Part shown: positions 33,859-45,056 of the stretch, in pieces
Layout: every line of letters begins with the position of its first letter
Numbering within the stretch: the first letter of the stretch is position 1
Assembly (NCBI GenBank): GCA_035940575.1
Contig: DASZER010000026.1
Coordinates: forward strand, 1 to 64,000
DNA from: BP-191 sp035940575
GTDB taxonomy: Bacteria; Actinomycetota; Actinomycetes; BP-191
DNA: 64,000 nucleotides
Reading direction: 5' to 3'
Made by a program: the position numbers and the translations under genes
Notes under the pieces: generated by a model
Told to the model about the DNA's origin: nothing
Database searches by the model: none
The model's input: the letters and a program-made list of their open reading frames with translations, nothing else

Positions 33859-34200
33859 ATGAGGGACGCACTGGTTTCCGACCGCGCCCGCGCCGCCGAG
33901 CAGGTCGCGGCGCTGGAGGCGCAGTGGGCGTCGCTCGTCGCGGCGTCCGAGGACTCGAACGCCGACGACGAGCACGACCCCGAGGGCGCGACGATCGGCT
34001 TCGAGCGGGCGCAGCTCACGGCGCTGCTCGACGCCGCGCGGGCGCGGGTCGCCGGGATCGACGCGGCGCTCGCCCGGGTGGACGACGGCTCCTACGGCGC
34101 CTGCGAACGCTGCGGCGCCCCGATCGGCGCCGAACGCCTCGCCGCCCTCCCGGCGACCCGCCTCTGCATCGCCTGCGCGGCCGGGCAGGTCACCGAGTGA
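33859..34200 (+). CDS. DksA/TraR-family zinc-finger protein
   Basis: The 113-residue protein has an N-terminal helical hairpin (about residues 1-75) with the acidic stretch EDSNADDEHDPEGA, and a C-terminal four-cysteine zinc finger, CERCGAPIG...CIACA. This is the actinobacterial DksA/TraR layout. DksA-like proteins reach into the RNA polymerase secondary channel, although small actinobacterial members are little studied. A sigma factor gene follows after 31 bases on the same strand. Confidence 0.88.
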   Translation: MRDALVSDRARAAEQVAALEAQWASLVAASEDSNADDEHDPEGATIGFERAQLTALLDAARARVAGIDAALARVDDGSYGACERCGAPIGAERLAALPATRLCIACAAGQVTE

Positions 34201-34231
34201 ACCTTTCCGTGCTGTCGCGGCACGTTCGGTC

Positions 34232-34738
34232 GTGACCGCAAGCGCAGAGCCGTTGCCCGCCGTCGTGGCGGCCACCGGCAGGGACGAGGAGTTCCGCCAC
34301 TTCTACGCCGAGGAGTACCCGGCCGTCGCCGGCTACTGCCTCACGTTGACGGGCGACCGGGCGCTCGCCGACGAGATCGCGCAGGAGGCGCTCGTCGCCG
34401 TGTACCTGCGCTGGACGAGGCTCGGCACGCCGCGCGGCTACGCGTTCCGCGTCGCCTCCAACCTCGCCCGCGCGCACTGGAAGCGCAGCACCCGCGAGCT
34501 CGCCACCTGGGCCTCCCTGGCCGAGCACGCGACGCCGACGCCCGAGCCCGACCCGGCGCTGTGGGACGCGGTGGGACGCCTGCCCGAGCGCCTCCGCGAC
34601 GTCGTCGTCCTGCACTACCTCTACGACCTCCCGCTCGCCGACGTCGCCACCGCGGTCCGCCGCCCTGTCGGCACCGTGAAGCGCCGCCTCCACGAGGCCC
34701 GCGCGCTGCTCGCGACCGCTCTCGAGGAGACCCGATGA
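34232..34738 (+). CDS. ECF-type RNA polymerase sigma factor
   Basis: The 168-residue protein has sigma region 2 (about residues 20-90: FYAEEYPAVAGYCLTLTGD, DEIAQEALVAVYLRW) and region 4 (about 110-162: LPERLRDVVVLHYLYDLPLADVA and the helix-turn-helix GTVKRRLHEAR). It resembles the SigE-like ECF proteins of actinobacteria. The stop overlaps the ATG of the next gene (ATGA), so the pair is coupled and that gene is likely its regulator. The start is a GTG. Confidence 0.92.
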   Translation: MTASAEPLPAVVAATGRDEEFRHFYAEEYPAVAGYCLTLTGDRALADEIAQEALVAVYLRWTRLGTPRGYAFRVASNLARAHWKRSTRELATWASLAEHATPTPEPDPALWDAVGRLPERLRDVVVLHYLYDLPLADVATAVRRPVGTVKRRLHEARALLATALEETR

Positions 34739-35643
34739 ACGACCTCAGCTCCCTGCGCGGACCGCGCCTCGCGCCGCCCACGGGCGCGCTGGACCGCGCG
34801 CTCGCGACCGGCCGCGCCCGGCTGCGCCGCCGCCGCATCGCCCGCGCCGCCGCCACCACGTCGTGCGTCGCGTTCGTCGCCGTCGCCGTGCTCGGGTCCG
34901 GCGGGGGCACCCAGTCGCTCGACCAGACCGACCCCGCGGCGCCCGGCGTGCACACGACGCCGGGCGGCGCGACGCCCGCACCGGGGGCCACCGTGCGGTC
35001 GCCCGCCGGTGACCCCGGCGCTCCCGGCGTGATCCCCAGCGGCCTGCCGCTGCCGCTCCCGTCGCGAACGCACGCCGGCCCGTCGGCGACGGCCGCGCCG
35101 CCCGCGGCGCCGCCGGACGGGTCGCGGCGCTTCGTCGGCATCGGCTCGCGCGACGTCGCGATCACGCACAAGAACGACCCCGCCGCCTGCGTCGGCCAGC
35201 CGTCGCAGTGGCAATGGATCCCCGACACCGGCTACTGCACGTCGATGACCGGCCCGGCGTCGGTGACGGTGGGGCAGCCGGCGACGTACGCGTACACCCT
35301 CTGCCGCGCCCCCGGGCAGGACCCGGCGACGCTGACGTTCACGACCGAGCAGGAGGCGCTCTACCACGCCTACGACCTCGAGAACGACGGCGCCGACGGC
35401 GGCGGGCCCCACTGGCGCCTCGGCTGGCCGGACCCGGACGGCCCGCGCCACACGGTGACGTTCGAGCCCGGCGACTGCCGGACCTGGCGCGCGCAGTGGA
35501 TGGGCCAGGACGACGAGGGCTACGCCTTCCCTGACGGCCAGTACGAGATGTTCGGCTTCCCCGCCGCCGAGGAGCTGATCGCGACCGAGGGCACCGACCG
35601 GATGCCGGTGCCGTCGACGGTGATGGTGACCGTCAGCTCGTGA
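34735..35643 (+). CDS. Single-pass membrane protein coupled to the sigma factor, BsuPI-like outer domain
   Basis: The 302-residue protein has a short cytoplasmic arm (about residues 1-40, arginine-rich), one membrane segment (about 41-55), a proline/alanine/threonine-rich stretch outside (about 60-125), and a C-terminal beta-rich domain with four cysteines. The last part (YHAYDLENDG ... VTFEPGDCRTWRAQW ... FPDGQYEMFG) resembles the BsuPI protease-inhibitor fold. The position and coupling suggest an anti-sigma role, but no zinc anti-sigma motif is seen in the short cytoplasmic arm. The stop overlaps the convergent coaBC gene by 11 bases. Confidence 0.75.
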   Translation: MNDLSSLRGPRLAPPTGALDRALATGRARLRRRRIARAAATTSCVAFVAVAVLGSGGGTQSLDQTDPAAPGVHTTPGGATPAPGATVRSPAGDPGAPGVIPSGLPLPLPSRTHAGPSATAAPPAAPPDGSRRFVGIGSRDVAITHKNDPAACVGQPSQWQWIPDTGYCTSMTGPASVTVGQPATYAYTLCRAPGQDPATLTFTTEQEALYHAYDLENDGADGGGPHWRLGWPDPDGPRHTVTFEPGDCRTWRAQWMGQDDEGYAFPDGQYEMFGFPAAEELIATEGTDRMPVPSTVMVTVSS

Positions 35644-36826
35644 GGCGGGCGGCGACGAGGTCCCAGACCGCGTGCGCCACGGACTCCTTGGAGCCGCGCG
35701 GGACCTCGGTCTCCGACCCGTCGGCGCCGAGGACGACGGCGGCGTTGTCCTCGACCTCGAACGCCAGCCCCTCGCCCACCTCGTTCACGACGAGCAGGTC
35801 GCAGCCCTTGCGGGCGAGCTTCGCGCGGCCGTTCGCGAGGACGTCGTCGGTCTCGGCGGCGAAGCCCACGACGACCTGGCCCTGACGCCGCGACGCCGAC
35901 AGCTCGGCGAGGACGTCGGGGTTGCGGACGAGCGCGACGGGCGGCGGGTCGGTCTCGGTCTTCTTGACCTTGGTGGCCGAACGCTCCGCCGGCCGGAAGT
36001 CGGCGACGGCCGCCGCCATGACCACGGCGTCGGCCTCGGCGGCGGCTTCGAGGACGGCCGTGCGCAGGTCGTCGGCCGACACCACGCGCACGACCTTGAC
36101 GCCCGCGGGGTCGGGCAGCGCGGCGTTCGCGGAGACGAGCGTGACCTCGGCGCCGCGCGCGGCGGCCGTGCGCGCGAGGGCGTAGCCCTGGCGGCCTGAC
36201 GAGCGGTTGCCGAGGAAGCGGACCGGGTCGAGGTACTCCCGCGTCCCGCCCGCCGACACGACGACGCGCCGGCCCGCGAGGTCGGCGCCGCGCGTCGCGC
36301 CGTCGAGCGCCGCGAGCGCGGCGGCGACGATCGCCTCGGGGGACGGCAGCCTGCCGGGACCGACGTCGCCCTTCGCGAGCGGCCCCACGTCGGGGTCGAT
36401 CACGACCGCCCCGCGCGAACGCAGCGTGGCGACGTTGGCGACGGTGGCGGGGTGCTCCCACATCTCGGTGTGCATCGCGGGGGCGTAGACGACGGGGCAG
36501 CGCGCGGTGAGCAGCGTCCCGGTCAGCAGGTCGTCGGCGCGGCCGGTCGCCGCGCGCGAGAGCAGGTCGGCGGTCGCGGGGGCGACGAGGACGAGATCGG
36601 CGGTCTGGCCGAGGCGGACGTGCGGGACCTCGGGGACGTTCTCGAAGACCTTGTACGTCACCGGCTCGCCCGACAGCGCCTCCCACGTGGGGGCGCCGAC
36701 GAACTTCAGCGCGGACCGCGTCGGCACGACGCGGACGGAGTGCCCGGCCTCGGTGAGGCGCCGGAGCACCTCGACGGCCTTGTACGCCGCGATCCCGCCC
36801 GAGACTCCCAGGACGACCCGCGCCAT
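35633..36826 (-). CDS. coaBC: Bifunctional phosphopantothenoylcysteine decarboxylase/synthetase
   Basis: CoaBC performs two coenzyme A steps. The 397-residue protein has the FMN-binding decarboxylase part (about residues 1-180: LGVSGGIAAYKAVE, VPTRSALKFVG, APAMHTEMWEHPAT) and the synthetase part (about 185-397: VVVSAGGTREYLDPVRFLGN, MAAAVADFRP, VGFAAETDD). The cysteine ligase and decarboxylase join pantothenate phosphate, cysteine and CTP. It follows rpoZ by eight bases in the standard gmk-rpoZ-coaBC order. Confidence 0.96.
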   Translation of the reverse strand: MARVVLGVSGGIAAYKAVEVLRRLTEAGHSVRVVPTRSALKFVGAPTWEALSGEPVTYKVFENVPEVPHVRLGQTADLVLVAPATADLLSRAATGRADDLLTGTLLTARCPVVYAPAMHTEMWEHPATVANVATLRSRGAVVIDPDVGPLAKGDVGPGRLPSPEAIVAAALAALDGATRGADLAGRRVVVSAGGTREYLDPVRFLGNRSSGRQGYALARTAAARGAEVTLVSANAALPDPAGVKVVRVVSADDLRTAVLEAAAEADAVVMAAAVADFRPAERSATKVKKTETDPPPVALVRNPDVLAELSASRRQGQVVVGFAAETDDVLANGRAKLARKGCDLLVVNEVGEGLAFEVEDNAAVVLGADGSETEVPRGSKESVAHAVWDLVAARLTS

Positions 36827-36834
36827 GACGGGTC

Positions 36835-37098
36835 TTACGCCTCGACCTGCTCGTGGGTCAGCAGGCCGGCGTTGATCTCGCGGAGGGCGATGGAGAGCGG
36901 CTTCTCCTGCGGCGCGGCCGGGACGAGCGGGCCGACGTACTCGAGCAGGCCCTCGCCGAGCTGGCTGTAGTACGCGTTGATCTGGCGCGCGCGCTTGGCG
37001 GCGTAGATGACCAGCGAGTACTTCGAGTCGGTCGCCTCGAGGAGCTCGTCGATCGGGGGGTTGGTGATGCCCTCGGGCGTGGCGGCGGTGCCGGACAT
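36835..37098 (-). CDS. rpoZ: RNA polymerase omega subunit
   Basis: The 87-residue protein has the omega pattern PPIDELLEATDSKYSLVIYAAKRARQIN, followed by the actinobacterial middle YYSQLGEGLLEYVGPLV and EKPLSIALREINAG. It helps assemble the beta-prime subunit. Position between gmk and coaBC is standard. Confidence 0.96.
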   Translation of the reverse strand: MSGTAATPEGITNPPIDELLEATDSKYSLVIYAAKRARQINAYYSQLGEGLLEYVGPLVPAAPQEKPLSIALREINAGLLTHEQVEA

Positions 37099-37139
37099 GC
37101 GGTCCTCTCGGGAACGAAAAGCGCGCGCGAAAACGCAGG

Positions 37140-37697
37140 TCAGCGCGGCGGAGACTCCATCAAGGCTACCACCTGGTCCGCGGCCGACCCGATCGTGTCG
37201 TTGACGACGACGGCGTCGAACGCGTCCTCCGACGCCATCTCGATGCGCGCCAGGTCGAGGCGGCGGCGTACGCGCTCGTCGTCCTCGGTGCCGCGCCCGC
37301 GCAGGCGCCGGGCCAGCTCGTCGAACGACGGCGGCGCCAGGAACACGAGGAACGCGTCCGGCATCGCGTCGCGCACCTGCCGCGCGCCCTGCAGGTCCAC
37401 CTCGAGCAGCGCGGGAACGCCGGCCCGCAGGCGTTCCATGACCGGCTCGCGCGGGGTGCCGTACTGGTTGCCGGCGTACGTCGCGTGCTCCAGGAACTCC
37501 CCCGCCTCGACCAGCCGCGCGAACTCGTCGTCGTCCACGAAGTGGTACTCCACGCCCTCGGTCTCGCCGGGGCGCGGCGTCCGCGTCGTCACCGAGACGG
37601 ACAGCCAGACCTCGGGGTGGCGGCGGCGGATCTCCGCGATCACGGTGCCCTTGCCGACCCCGGAGGGGCCGGAGAGGACCGTCAGCCGGCCGCTCAG
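37140..37697 (-). CDS. gmk: Guanylate kinase, apparent CTG start
   Basis: Gmk phosphorylates GMP to GDP. The 185-residue protein has the P-loop GPSGVGKG (residues 10-17), SVTTRTPRPGETEGVEYHF and the nucleotide-binding region GNQYGTP. The first ATG or GTG in frame (GTG, 37641-37643) falls after the P-loop and would give a dead enzyme. The family start corresponds to CTG at 37695-37697, which overlaps the mihF stop as CTGA. Automated calls will probably truncate this gene. Confidence 0.94.
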   Translation of the reverse strand: MSGRLTVLSGPSGVGKGTVIAEIRRRHPEVWLSVSVTTRTPRPGETEGVEYHFVDDDEFARLVEAGEFLEHATYAGNQYGTPREPVMERLRAGVPALLEVDLQGARQVRDAMPDAFLVFLAPPSFDELARRLRGRGTEDDERVRRRLDLARIEMASEDAFDAVVVNDTIGSAADQVVALMESPPR

Positions 37698-38026
37698 CCG
37701 CCGGCCCCGCGCTGCGCGTCGAACTCGCGTTCCAGCGCCTCGCGCTGCTTCGCGCCGAGGCCGCGTACGCGCCGCGACGGCGAGATGTCGAGCTTCTCCA
37801 TGATCGACTGCGCCCGCACCTTGCCGACGCCGGGCATGGCCTCGAGGAGCGCCACGACCTTGAGCTTGCCGATGACCTCGTCGCTCTCCCCCGCGTCGAG
37901 GACCTCGCGCAGCGTCGTGCCGTTGTGCTTGAGCCTGTCCTTGAGCTCGGCGCGGGCCTTGCGGGCCCGCGCTGCCTTCTCCAGCGCGGCGGCGCGCTGC
38001 TCCGGCGTCAGCGGCGGCAGGGCCAC
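37694..38026 (-). CDS. mihF: Integration host factor, actinobacterial type
   Basis: The 110-residue basic protein matches mIHF: ALPPLTPEQRAAALEKAARARKAR, a lysine-rich helix, DEVIGKLKVVALLEAMPGVGKVRA with a helix-two-turn-helix, and RRVRGLGAKQREALEREF. mIHF binds and compacts DNA and serves phage integration in mycobacteria. The GTG at 38024-38026 has GGGAGG eight bases upstream; an earlier codon at 38047 is less likely. Its place between pyrF and gmk is standard, except for the inserted small gene. Confidence 0.94.
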   Translation of the reverse strand: MALPPLTPEQRAAALEKAARARKARAELKDRLKHNGTTLREVLDAGESDEVIGKLKVVALLEAMPGVGKVRAQSIMEKLDISPSRRVRGLGAKQREALEREFDAQRGAGG

Positions 38027-38064
38027 GCGCCGTCCTCCCTTGATCAATGACCGAGGGGGCGACC

Positions 38065-38445
38065 CTACTCAGGAGACGGAGGCCGTTTCAACGCCGCCCG
38101 CCTCGCCTCGACCCGTTCCTCGTAGCGGCGGACGATCTCGGCGACCTCGCGCTCGTGCCTCGTCGGCGCGACGGGCTCGGGCTCGCCCCGGTAGCGGCGC
38201 AGCGTCTCGGCCGCCCACGCGTCGATCCTCGCCTGGCGGCGTTCCTCGCGGGTCGGCCTGTCGGGGTGCCCGTCGAGGTACTGCGCGCGCATCGACAGCA
38301 GCGCCAGCCCGAACGTCGACACGCCCACGGCCAGCGTCCACCCCGGCCGCTCGTCGCCGGACGCCAGCAGCGTCGCGACCGTCGCCGCCGCGAGCGCCAC
38401 CCACGTACGCGGCCGCAGCAGGCACCACGCGACGCCGCGCAACAC
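38065..38445 (-). CDS. Small two-pass membrane protein of unknown function
   Basis: The 126-residue product has two hydrophobic segments (about residues 13-28 and 36-52) and a long charged C-terminal half rich in arginine and glutamate (REERRQARIDAWAAETLRR ... EIVRRYEERVEARR), probably helical and cytoplasmic. I do not recognise a family. The GTG start touches the pyrF stop, so it is likely co-transcribed with the pyrimidine operon. Confidence 0.65.
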   Translation of the reverse strand: MLRGVAWCLLRPRTWVALAAATVATLLASGDERPGWTLAVGVSTFGLALLSMRAQYLDGHPDRPTREERRQARIDAWAAETLRRYRGEPEPVAPTRHEREVAEIVRRYEERVEARRAALKRPPSPE

Positions 38446-39135
38446 CTAGCCCGTCGGGTCGAGCTGCGACGCGATCGCGGCGGCGGCGGCACCGGGGTCG
38501 GCGGCGCCGGTGATGGGGCGGCCGATGACGAGCAGGTCGGCGCCGTCGGCGAGCGCGCGGGCCGGCGTCGACACGCGCACCTGGTCCTGCGCGTCGCCGC
38601 CCTCGAGGCGTACGCCCGGCGTGATGAGCGTGATGTCGGGCCCCACCTCGGCGCGGACCGCCGCGACCTCCTGCGGGCTGCACACGATCGCCCGCGCGCC
38701 GGCCTCGACCGACACCGACGCGAGGCGCAGCACGACGTCGCGCGGCTCCGCGTCGACCCCCAGGACGCGCAACGCGTGCGCGTCCAGGCTGGTCAGCAAC
38801 GTCACCGCCGCGATCTTCACGTCGGGCGCCGACTCGACCGCGGCGCGCACCATGTCGCGCCCGCCGCTCGCGTGGACCGTGAGGTACGCCGGCTTGAGCC
38901 GCGCGACCGACTTCGCGGCGCCGGCGACGGTGTTGGGGATGTCGTGGAGCTTGAGGTCGAGGAACAGGTCGAGCCCCGTGCCTCCGCGCACGACGTTGAC
39001 GACGTCAGGCCCGTGCCTGCAGAACAGCTCCAGGCCCACCTTGAGCACCGAGACGTAGCGCTGGACCGCGTGCGCCCATCGGGCGGCGGTCTCGACATCG
39101 GGGGCGTCGAGGGCTACGGCTACGGGTGCGGTCAT
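38446..39135 (-). CDS. pyrF: Orotidine 5'-phosphate decarboxylase
   Basis: PyrF makes UMP from OMP. The 229-residue protein has VALDAPDVETA, KVGLELF, the catalytic block LDLKLHDIPNTV with its Asp-Lys-x-x-Asp set in the standard place, TPGVR and the phosphate-binding VIGRPITGA. It belongs to the short bacterial PyrF group rather than the longer mycobacterial type. The ATG overlaps the pyrD stop. Confidence 0.96.
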   Translation of the reverse strand: MTAPVAVALDAPDVETAARWAHAVQRYVSVLKVGLELFCRHGPDVVNVVRGGTGLDLFLDLKLHDIPNTVAGAAKSVARLKPAYLTVHASGGRDMVRAAVESAPDVKIAAVTLLTSLDAHALRVLGVDAEPRDVVLRLASVSVEAGARAIVCSPQEVAAVRAEVGPDITLITPGVRLEGGDAQDQVRVSTPARALADGADLLVIGRPITGAADPGAAAAAIASQLDPTG

Positions 39136-40151
39136 GCGGGCTCGCTCTCGGGGTCTGGCCCCTCGGGGATGTGGGGCCGCGGGGGCTGGTGCGCGCGGCC
39201 GACGACGTCGGCCACGCTGGTGATGCCGCGCTCCGCGAGGGCGGCGCGCAGCTCGTCGATGATCCGTACGGGCGCGTTGGGGTCGCCGAAGACGGCCGTC
39301 CCGACCGACACCGCCGACGCCCCCGCGAGCAGGAACTCCAGGGCGTCGAGGCCGGTACGGATCCCGCCCATGCCGAGGATCGGCACCTCCGGCATCGCCG
39401 CGTGCACCTGGTACACGCAGCGCACCGCGACGGGGCGGATGGCGGGTCCTGAGAGCCCGCCGGTGACGCCGGCGAGGACGGGGCGCATGGTCGTCGTGTC
39501 GATCGCCATGCCGAGCAGCGTGTTGATCATCGAGAGGCCGCTCGCGCCCGCGTCCACGACCGACCGCGCGATGGCGACGATGTCGGTCACGTCGGGCGAG
39601 AGCTTCGCGAACACCGGCACGCTCGACACCCGCCGCACCGCGGCGATCACGTCGCTCGCGGCGCGCGCGTCGCAGGCGAACACCTTGCCGCGGTCCTCGA
39701 CGTTCGGGCAGGAGATGTTGACCTCGAGCATCGTCAGCCCTGGCCGGCCGCGCAGCCGCTGGGCGAGGCGTACGTACTCCTCGACCGTGCCGCCCGCGAT
39801 GGAGACGACGGTCCGCGCGCCCTTCTCCGCGAGCCAGGGCAGGTCGCGCGCGAGGAACGTCTCGATGCCGGGCCCCTGCAGGCCGATCGAGTTGAGCATC
39901 CCGCTCGGCGTCTCGGCCATGCGCGGGGTCGCGCGGCCCGAGCGCGGCTCCCACATGATCGACTTCGTGACCATCGCGCCGAGCCGCGAGACGTCGAAGA
40001 ACTGCCCGAGCTCCTGCCCCGCCGCGGCGCAGCCCGAGGCGGTGAAGACGGGGTTCGGGAAGTAGACGCCCGCGAGCCGCGTCGACAGGTCGATGCCGAG
40101 CGGCGCCGGCTCGTTCTTCGGCGCCGTGATCGTCGTGACGGTCTCGCTCAT
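39132..40151 (-). CDS. pyrD: Dihydroorotate dehydrogenase, class 1B catalytic subunit
   Basis: PyrD oxidises dihydroorotate to orotate using FMN. The 339-residue protein has the catalytic cysteine in EVNISCPNVEDRG, AKLSPDVTDI, NTLLGMAID and GMGGIRTGLDALEFL. The cysteine base and the partner pyrK upstream show it is class 1B, which passes electrons to NAD+. The ATG overlaps the pyrK stop (ATGA). Confidence 0.96.
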   Translation of the reverse strand: MSETVTTITAPKNEPAPLGIDLSTRLAGVYFPNPVFTASGCAAAGQELGQFFDVSRLGAMVTKSIMWEPRSGRATPRMAETPSGMLNSIGLQGPGIETFLARDLPWLAEKGARTVVSIAGGTVEEYVRLAQRLRGRPGLTMLEVNISCPNVEDRGKVFACDARAASDVIAAVRRVSSVPVFAKLSPDVTDIVAIARSVVDAGASGLSMINTLLGMAIDTTTMRPVLAGVTGGLSGPAIRPVAVRCVYQVHAAMPEVPILGMGGIRTGLDALEFLLAGASAVSVGTAVFGDPNAPVRIIDELRAALAERGITSVADVVGRAHQPPRPHIPEGPDPESEPA

Positions 40152-40992
40152 CGGGGAGCCCCCACGCAGTCGGCGGGAACGGTGCCGAGCGCGTCCCAGC
40201 GCAGCGCGTCGCCCATGAACACGGGCCCCTCCACGCAGGAGCGGACCATCCGCGTCTGCCCGTCCTCGCCGCGTACCGGCAGGACACAGGTCATGCAGAC
40301 GCCGATGCCGCAGGCCATCGACTCCTCGACCGCGACCTGGCTCGGCAGCCCGTGGTCGGCCGCGATCCCGGCGACCGCGCGCAGCATCGCCATCGGGCCG
40401 CAGGCGTAGACGAGGTCGCTGCCCGTCCGCGCGAGCACGTCGGGCAGCACGTCGCTGACGCGCCCCCGCTCGCCGTACGAGCCGTCGTCGGTCGTGAACG
40501 CCACGCTGCTGCTGATGCGCTTGGCGTCCAGCGCGCCGAACAGCCGCGCCTCCGTCGCCGCGCCGACCACGAAGTCCACGCGGCAGCCGCGCGCGCGGAG
40601 CTGCTCGGCGAGCGAGAACAGCGGCGCGGTGCCGTAGCCGCCGCCGACGAGCGTCGCGGTGACCTTCTCCTTCGGCAGCTTGAACGGCCTCCCGAGCGGC
40701 CCGACCACGTCGACCGGGTCGCCCTGCCGCTGCCGCGCGAGCCACTCGGTGCCCTTGCCGTGCACCGCGAACACGAACTCCACCGTGCCGCCGTACACGC
40801 CCCTGTCGCTGGCCGCGTAGACCGAGAACGCGCGGCGCAGCAGCATCGACGTCTCGGGCCCGCCGACGGACACGGCGACGAAGTGCCCGGGCCGCACCTG
40901 CTCGGCGACGCCCGGCGCGGCGACCGTCAGGTGCTGGTACGCGCCCATCTTCTTGATGGACAGCACCTCGCCCTGGACCTGGACGGGAGGCA

Positions 40993-40993
<1 letters not shown>
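40148..40993 (-). CDS. pyrK: Dihydroorotate dehydrogenase electron-transfer subunit
   Basis: PyrK carries FAD and a 2Fe-2S cluster and moves electrons from PyrD to NAD+. The 281-residue protein has the FAD-binding RRAFSVY, the NAD-binding GGGYGTAPLFSLAEQL and, near the C-terminus, the cluster motif ESMACGIGVCMTC with a later cysteine (C-x4-C-x2-C then C). It is coupled to carB by a one-to-three-base overlap and to pyrD by ATGA. Confidence 0.95.
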
Positions 40994-44244
<3,251 letters not shown>

Positions 44245-44270
44245 TAGCGACTCCCTGCCGGCCGGACCCG

Positions 44271-44319
44271 AACATTGAAGATCGTCACGCGGCGGGGCGC
44301 GCCGTGGGCTGCAAGGTTG
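44271..44319 (+). repeat. Intergenic repeat, copy 2 (upstream of carB)
   Basis: AACATTGAAGATCGTCACGC opens this copy on the plus strand and GGGCTGCAAGG closes it. It has the same 17-base core as the other copies. It is in the opposite orientation to the flanking genes, unlike the other three copies. It fills most of the 87-base gap before carB, where the carB ribosome-binding region must lie. Confidence 0.85.
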
Positions 44320-44331
44320 GCGGGCACGGGG

Positions 44332-44655
44332 CTATCCGATCCTGATGGCGAGCCAGACGCAGGCGGCGATCGTGACGAGCGCGATCGCGGTGGCGGTTAT
44401 CACCCACGCGGGCGTGGGCGCCTCGCCGCGGAGGACGCCGGCGTTCGGGTCGGCGCCGTGGCCGTGCCCGCCGCCGTGGTCGTCGTGGTCGTCGTGGTCG
44501 TCGTGCGCGCCGGCGTGCCCGCCCCCGTGCGCGGGCGCGTGGTGCGCGGCCGAGACCGCGTCCGGCGCGTCGACGTGGTCGTGCGCGGCGTGCTCCTCCT
44601 GCTCGGCGTGCACGCCCGCCTCGGCCGCCTCGATGCGCGAACCGTCGTTGCTCAC
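44332..44655 (-). CDS. Histidine/aspartate-rich tail-anchored small protein
   Basis: The 107-residue protein has an acidic N-terminus and then a middle stretch dominated by His, Asp, Gly and Ala (HAAHDHVDAP, GAHDDHDDHDDHGGGHGHG). One membrane segment lies at the extreme C-terminus (about 85-105, WVITATAIALVTIAACVWLAI). The His-rich part should bind Zn, Ni or a similar metal on the cytoplasmic face if the C-terminal anchor is inserted tail-first. No family is recognised. The GTG overlaps the stop of the upstream gene. Its place within the pyrimidine operon is unexplained. Confidence 0.72.
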   Translation of the reverse strand: MSNDGSRIEAAEAGVHAEQEEHAAHDHVDAPDAVSAAHHAPAHGGGHAGAHDDHDDHDDHGGGHGHGADPNAGVLRGEAPTPAWVITATAIALVTIAACVWLAIRIG

Positions 44656-45056
44656 TCGGACCCTCCTCGGACCTCGTCCTCGTCTGCCCGTCCCGTCGAC
44701 GGGCGGTCGTGCAAGCCTGCCTGCGCGGCCTCGTGCCACACCTGCCGCGCCTCCGCGGGCGTCAGCAGCCCGAGCCGCAGCGCGAACCTGCTCGCGCCCT
44801 CCAGCCTGGCCGCCATCGCGTCGAGGCGCGGCGACGCCTTCGCCGGCGCGCCCCGCGACTTCTCCTCCGCGAAGTCCGCGCGCTGCGCGGACATCCGCTC
44901 GATCTCCTCGCGCAGCAGCGCGAGCGCGCGGTCCGCGAGGTCCTGCTGCTCGGGCGTACGGTCGGGCCGCTCGCCGGTCACGGTGACCTCGCCGAGCAGG
45001 CGGGCGTCGTCGCCGATGTTCTTGCCGGCGGCGCGGGCCTGCTCCGCGGCGCTCAT
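44652..45056 (-). CDS. Unknown helical protein between carA and carB
   Basis: The 134-residue product is predicted soluble and mostly helical, with many charged residues (QQDLADRALALLREEIERMSAQ) and the C-terminal segment LRLGLLTPAEARQVWHEA. I do not recognise a family. The ATG overlaps the carA stop by several bases (GTATGA), and its stop overlaps the His-rich gene. It is therefore an embedded member of the pyrimidine operon. Confidence 0.7.
   Translation of the reverse strand: MSAAEQARAAGKNIGDDARLLGEVTVTGERPDRTPEQQDLADRALALLREEIERMSAQRADFAEEKSRGAPAKASPRLDAMAARLEGASRFALRLGLLTPAEARQVWHEAAQAGLHDRPSTGRADEDEVRGGSE

Noticed and set aside
37140..37643. gmk starting at the first GTG (37641-37643)
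   Set aside because: This would remove the ATP-binding P-loop, which is perfectly conserved just upstream in the same frame.
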